Shown here one piece after another: positions 61,320 through 64,000 of a DNA stretch of 64,000 nucleotides (its first letter is position 1; each line of letters starts with the position of its first letter). Position numbers and translations under genes: made by a program. The DNA lies in contig NZ_JBANFI010000003.1 in assembly GCF_045055655.1 (NCBI RefSeq), positions 62,001 to 126,000 of the forward strand. The letters are read 5' to 3'. A model generated the notes under the pieces. It had not been told where the DNA came from. It did no database searches and was given only the letters and a program-made list of their open reading frames with translations. The stretch is from Marinospirillum alkalitolerans (lineage in GTDB: Bacteria > Pseudomonadota > Gammaproteobacteria > Pseudomonadales > Halomonadaceae).

Positions 61320-62024
61320 ATGCCTTCATCTTTACACCCCTTTGTGATTGCACCTTCTATTCTTTCTGCCAACTTCGCCTCGCTCGGTCAGGAGGTGGAT
61401 CATATTCTCGCGGCAGGTGCAGACTGGGTGCATTTTGATGTGATGGATAACCACTATGTGCCTAACCTGACGATCGGCCCGATGGTGTGTCGTGCTCTGC
61501 GTGATCATGGCGTCACCGCGCCGATTGATGTGCATCTGATGGTCAAGCCGGTTGATGCGATGATTGCCGCCTTTATTGAAGCCGGTGCCACCAGCATTAC
61601 CTTCCATCCTGAAGCCTCAGAGCATATCGATCGCAGCTTGCAAATGATCCGTGATGGCGGCTGCCAAGCGGGGCTGGTCTTTAATCCCGCCACGCCCTTG
61701 CAGTTGATGGAACATGTGATGGACAAGATGGATATGGTGCTCTTAATGAGCGTCAACCCAGGTTTTGGTGGCCAGAAGTTTATTCCGCACACCTTGAAAA
61801 AAATTGAGCAAGCCCGAGCGATGATTGATGCCTCAGGCCACGCGCTGCGTCTTGAAGTGGATGGCGGCATTGGTCTGGGTAATATTGCCCAGGTCGCTGC
61901 GGCAGGCGCGGATAGCTTTGTTGCTGGCTCGGCGATCTTTGGTGCCGCTCAAGCAAGCGATCCCCATCGCTATGATTCGATTATTGCCGCCCTACGCCAA
62001 GAACTGGCGCAGGTTCAAAGATGA
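61320..62024 (+). CDS. rpe: Ribulose-phosphate 3-epimerase
   Basis: 234 residues from the ATG at 61320; the family starts IAPSILSANFASLGQEV. WVHFDVMDNHYVPNLTIGP holds the metal-binding His and Asp; VHLMVKPVD, MSVNPGFGGQKF and EVDGGIG complete the TIM-barrel active site. Interconverts ribulose-5-P and xylulose-5-P. Head of rpe-gph-trpE. Confidence 0.97.
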   Translation: MPSSLHPFVIAPSILSANFASLGQEVDHILAAGADWVHFDVMDNHYVPNLTIGPMVCRALRDHGVTAPIDVHLMVKPVDAMIAAFIEAGATSITFHPEASEHIDRSLQMIRDGGCQAGLVFNPATPLQLMEHVMDKMDMVLLMSVNPGFGGQKFIPHTLKKIEQARAMIDASGHALRLEVDGGIGLGNIAQVAAAGADSFVAGSAIFGAAQASDPHRYDSIIAALRQELAQVQR

Positions 62025-62767
62025 ACAGCCTCAGTGCAGCGCTGTTAACGCGCCTGCAACAAGCCGAGCTCTTTGCCTTTGATCTGGATGGCACCTTGGT
62101 GGATTCAGTCGGAGACTTGGCGCTGGCACTGAACCGAGGATTGAAGGATCTGGGCTGGCCACAGGTCAGCCAAGACCAAGTCAGACATTGGGTCGGCCAA
62201 GGCAGCCTGCGCTTGGCGCATCAGTGTGTACAAGCACACTATCAATCCTTAGATGGGTCTGACCACGCCGCAAGTCTGCCTTTAGAGGCGGATGAAGTGC
62301 AGCGCCTCCATCAGGCCTTTTTGCACCACTACCAACAGGTAAACGGACACACGACCCAGCTCTTGCCTGGTGCGCTGGCCAGTGTGCAGCATCTCAAAAA
62401 GTGTGGCAAAAAACTGGCGCTGATTACCAACAAGCCCAGCGCCTATTTGCCCACATTGCTGGCTTTATTTGAGCTGGACACCCAGTTTGATCTGCTGCTG
62501 GGTGGCGATAGCTTGTTGCAACGCAAACCTGACCCTGCCCCGCTGCTGTATGCTGCGCACCATTTGGGCTGCTCGCCCCACACCAGTGTGATGATCGGTG
62601 ACTCACGTCATGATATCCACGCTGCACGCGCCGCTGGCTTTATCAGCCTTGGCCTGCCTGCCGGATATAATCATGGCGAAGATTTAAGCCTCAGCCAACC
62701 TGATGCCATGCTGGGCTCTCTCAACGATCTGCTGTTGATCGAATCTGCTGTTGATCGAATAGGATAA
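62021..62767 (+). CDS. gph: Phosphoglycolate phosphatase
   Basis: 248 residues. HAD motifs: AFDLDGTLVDSVGDLALALN, LITNKPSAY, and VMIGDSRHDIHAARAAG. Removes phosphate from 2-phosphoglycolate formed during DNA repair. The ATG overlaps the rpe stop by 4 bp; trpE begins 2 bp after the stop. The short tail has a duplicated LLIES/VDRI-like end. Confidence 0.93.
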   Translation: MNSLSAALLTRLQQAELFAFDLDGTLVDSVGDLALALNRGLKDLGWPQVSQDQVRHWVGQGSLRLAHQCVQAHYQSLDGSDHAASLPLEADEVQRLHQAFLHHYQQVNGHTTQLLPGALASVQHLKKCGKKLALITNKPSAYLPTLLALFELDTQFDLLLGGDSLLQRKPDPAPLLYAAHHLGCSPHTSVMIGDSRHDIHAARAAGFISLGLPAGYNHGEDLSLSQPDAMLGSLNDLLLIESAVDRIG

Positions 62768-62769
62768 AC

Positions 62770-64000
62770 ATGATGACGCCTGATACCTTTGCTCAGCTCG
62801 CTGCACAAGGCTACAACCGCATTCCACTGACACGCGAAATTCTGGCTGATTTAGACACGCCGCTTTCCGCCTATATGAAGCTCGCGCAGCAGCCTTATAG
62901 CTATCTGCTGGAATCCGTCCAAGGTGGAGAAAAGTGGGGACGCTATTCGATTATCGGTCTACCCAGTCACGAGCGGATCGAGGTATGGGGGCATCACATC
63001 CAGCATTGGCGTGACGGTGCTTGTTTGCGCAATGAGCAGGTCAAGGACCCACTGGCTGAGATCGAAGCTTTTCAGCAGCAGTTCAAGGTCGCGCCCATCG
63101 CGGCACTCCCGCGCTTTAGCGGCGGACTGGTGGGCTACTTTGGGCATGAAACCATCCGCTATATCGAGCCACGTTTAGCCCAATCAGGCCGTGAGCAACA
63201 GGACCCGCTCCAAGTGCCGGATATCCTGCTGATGATTTCAGAAGAGCTGGTGGTCTTTGATAATCTTTCTGGCAAGCTGCTGTTTATCACCCATGTTGAT
63301 CCAGCCCAGTCAGAAGCCTATGAACGTGGATTGGAAAGACTGGAGTCTTTAGAAATCCAACTCCGCACGGCTACCCTGACCACCACCAGCCCAGGCACAG
63401 GACGTCCAGCCATTGCAGAAGATGATTTTCAGTCAGGTCTTTCAGAAGCCGATTTCCTGCAGGCCGTGGCGCAGATCAAGGACTATATTCTGGCTGGCGA
63501 TATCATGCAGTGTGTCCTATCGCAGCGCATGAGCCATCCCTATCAAGCGGCTTCACTGGATCTTTACCGCGCGTTGCGCTGCTTAAATCCATCGCCCTAT
63601 ATGTTCCATCTGCATCTGGATCACTTCCAGATAGTGGGCTCCTCGCCTGAGATTTTAGCGCGCTTAGAAGACAATCAAGTCACTGTGCGCCCGATTGCTG
63701 GCACGCGCAAGCGGGGCCGTACAGCCGAAGAAGATCAGGCGCTAGAAGAAGAACTGCTCGCCGACCCTAAAGAGCGTGCAGAACACCTGATGCTGATTGA
63801 TCTGGGCCGCAATGATGTTGGGCGCATTGCTCAAACCGGCAGTGTCGAAGTCACTGATTCAATGACCGTAGAACACTACTCCCATGTGATGCACATCGTC
63901 TCCAATGTAGTCGGGCAGCTAAAACCTAAACTCACAGCAATGGATGTGCTGCGTGCGACCTTCCCGGCTGGCACTCTATCAGGCGCACCCAAAATTCGCG
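62770..64000 (+). CDS. trpE: Anthranilate synthase component I, N-terminal part (partial)
   Basis: The first 410 residues are visible; the gene runs off the right edge. N-terminal regulatory part with YSYLLESVQGGEKWGRYSIIG, whose LLES-type motif binds feedback tryptophan. Chorismate-binding core: QCVLSQRM, PYMFHLHLD, IVGSSPEIL, RPIAGTRKRGRT, DLGRNDVGRIA and FPAGTLSGAPKIR. Makes anthranilate from chorismate with TrpG. The order rpe-gph-trpE is the pseudomonad-like arrangement. Confidence 0.97.
   Translation, partial: MMTPDTFAQLAAQGYNRIPLTREILADLDTPLSAYMKLAQQPYSYLLESVQGGEKWGRYSIIGLPSHERIEVWGHHIQHWRDGACLRNEQVKDPLAEIEAFQQQFKVAPIAALPRFSGGLVGYFGHETIRYIEPRLAQSGREQQDPLQVPDILLMISEELVVFDNLSGKLLFITHVDPAQSEAYERGLERLESLEIQLRTATLTTTSPGTGRPAIAEDDFQSGLSEADFLQAVAQIKDYILAGDIMQCVLSQRMSHPYQAASLDLYRALRCLNPSPYMFHLHLDHFQIVGSSPEILARLEDNQVTVRPIAGTRKRGRTAEEDQALEEELLADPKERAEHLMLIDLGRNDVGRIAQTGSVEVTDSMTVEHYSHVMHIVSNVVGQLKPKLTAMDVLRATFPAGTLSGAPKIR

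Noticed and set aside
1..64000. CRISPR arrays, prophage, rRNA operons or intact insertion sequences
   Set aside because: I found no regularly spaced repeats, phage structural or integrase genes, rRNA sequence or transposase in the window.

Overview
The window is chromosomal DNA from a motile gammaproteobacterium. The evidence is the rpsU-dnaG-rpoD operon, the lptD-surA-pdxA-rsmA-apaH operon, the pckA-hslO-hslR-yrfG-nudE neighbourhood (also found in enteric bacteria), the AmgK-MurU muramic acid recycling pair typical of pseudomonads and relatives, and the H-ring proteins FlgP and FlgT typical of polar, often sodium-driven flagella. An Oceanospirillales or Halomonas-like host is my best guess, but I cannot fix the genus. 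I see no phage, plasmid, rRNA, CRISPR array or intact insertion sequence.

Region by region. 1-3.6 kb: the two topoisomerase IV subunits (parC partial, parE), split by an opposing NERD-domain gene. 3.7-7.2 kb: a complete photoactive yellow protein (PYP) unit, pyp - p-coumarate:CoA ligase - tyrosine ammonia-lyase, encoding the blue-light receptor and both enzymes needed to make and activate its p-coumaric acid chromophore. 7.3-13.2 kb: pckA, hslO, hslR, an excisionase-like/PIN toxin-antitoxin pair, yrfG and nudE. 13.4-15.9 kb: lon. 16-23.8 kb, minus strand: a flagellar filament block with two flagellins, cap protein FliD, FlaG, three FliS-type chaperones, a FliT-like protein and a divergent flagellin-like protein. 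One flagellin has a sigma54 promoter; the other flagellin and the flaG unit have sigma28 promoters. 23.9-38.6 kb, minus strand: a flagellin modification island with genes for a legionaminic-acid-type nonulosonic sugar, a very large two-domain glycosyltransferase and a flagellin lysine methylase (FliB). The part from about 26.1 to 31 kb is clearly A+T-rich, as expected of a variable glycan cassette. 38.7-39.8 kb: a lone dTDP-glucose 4,6-dehydratase.

40-47.9 kb: tRNA-Ile2(CAU), rpoD, dnaG, rpsU, then tsaD, folB, folK and, convergently, cca. 48-50 kb: flgP and flgT. 50-61 kb: glpE, apaH, rsmA, pdxA, surA and lptD, diverging from amgK, murU, djlA and a DUF3530 gene. 61.3-64 kb: rpe, gph and the start of trpE, cut by the window end.

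Two themes stand out. First, a light sensor with its own chromophore supply sits on the same chromosome segment as an elaborately modified flagellum, which fits a light-directed swimming response; that link is inference. Second, a dispersed short inverted-repeat element (ends close to GGAAGCCTCTGATYAAC, with CTA/CTAG or TTAA at both borders) recurs in at least five intergenic spaces, including inside the pyp operon and directly at the stop codons of parE and nudE. It looks like a MITE family. Start sites were moved inward where a ribosome binding site or family comparison favoured it.
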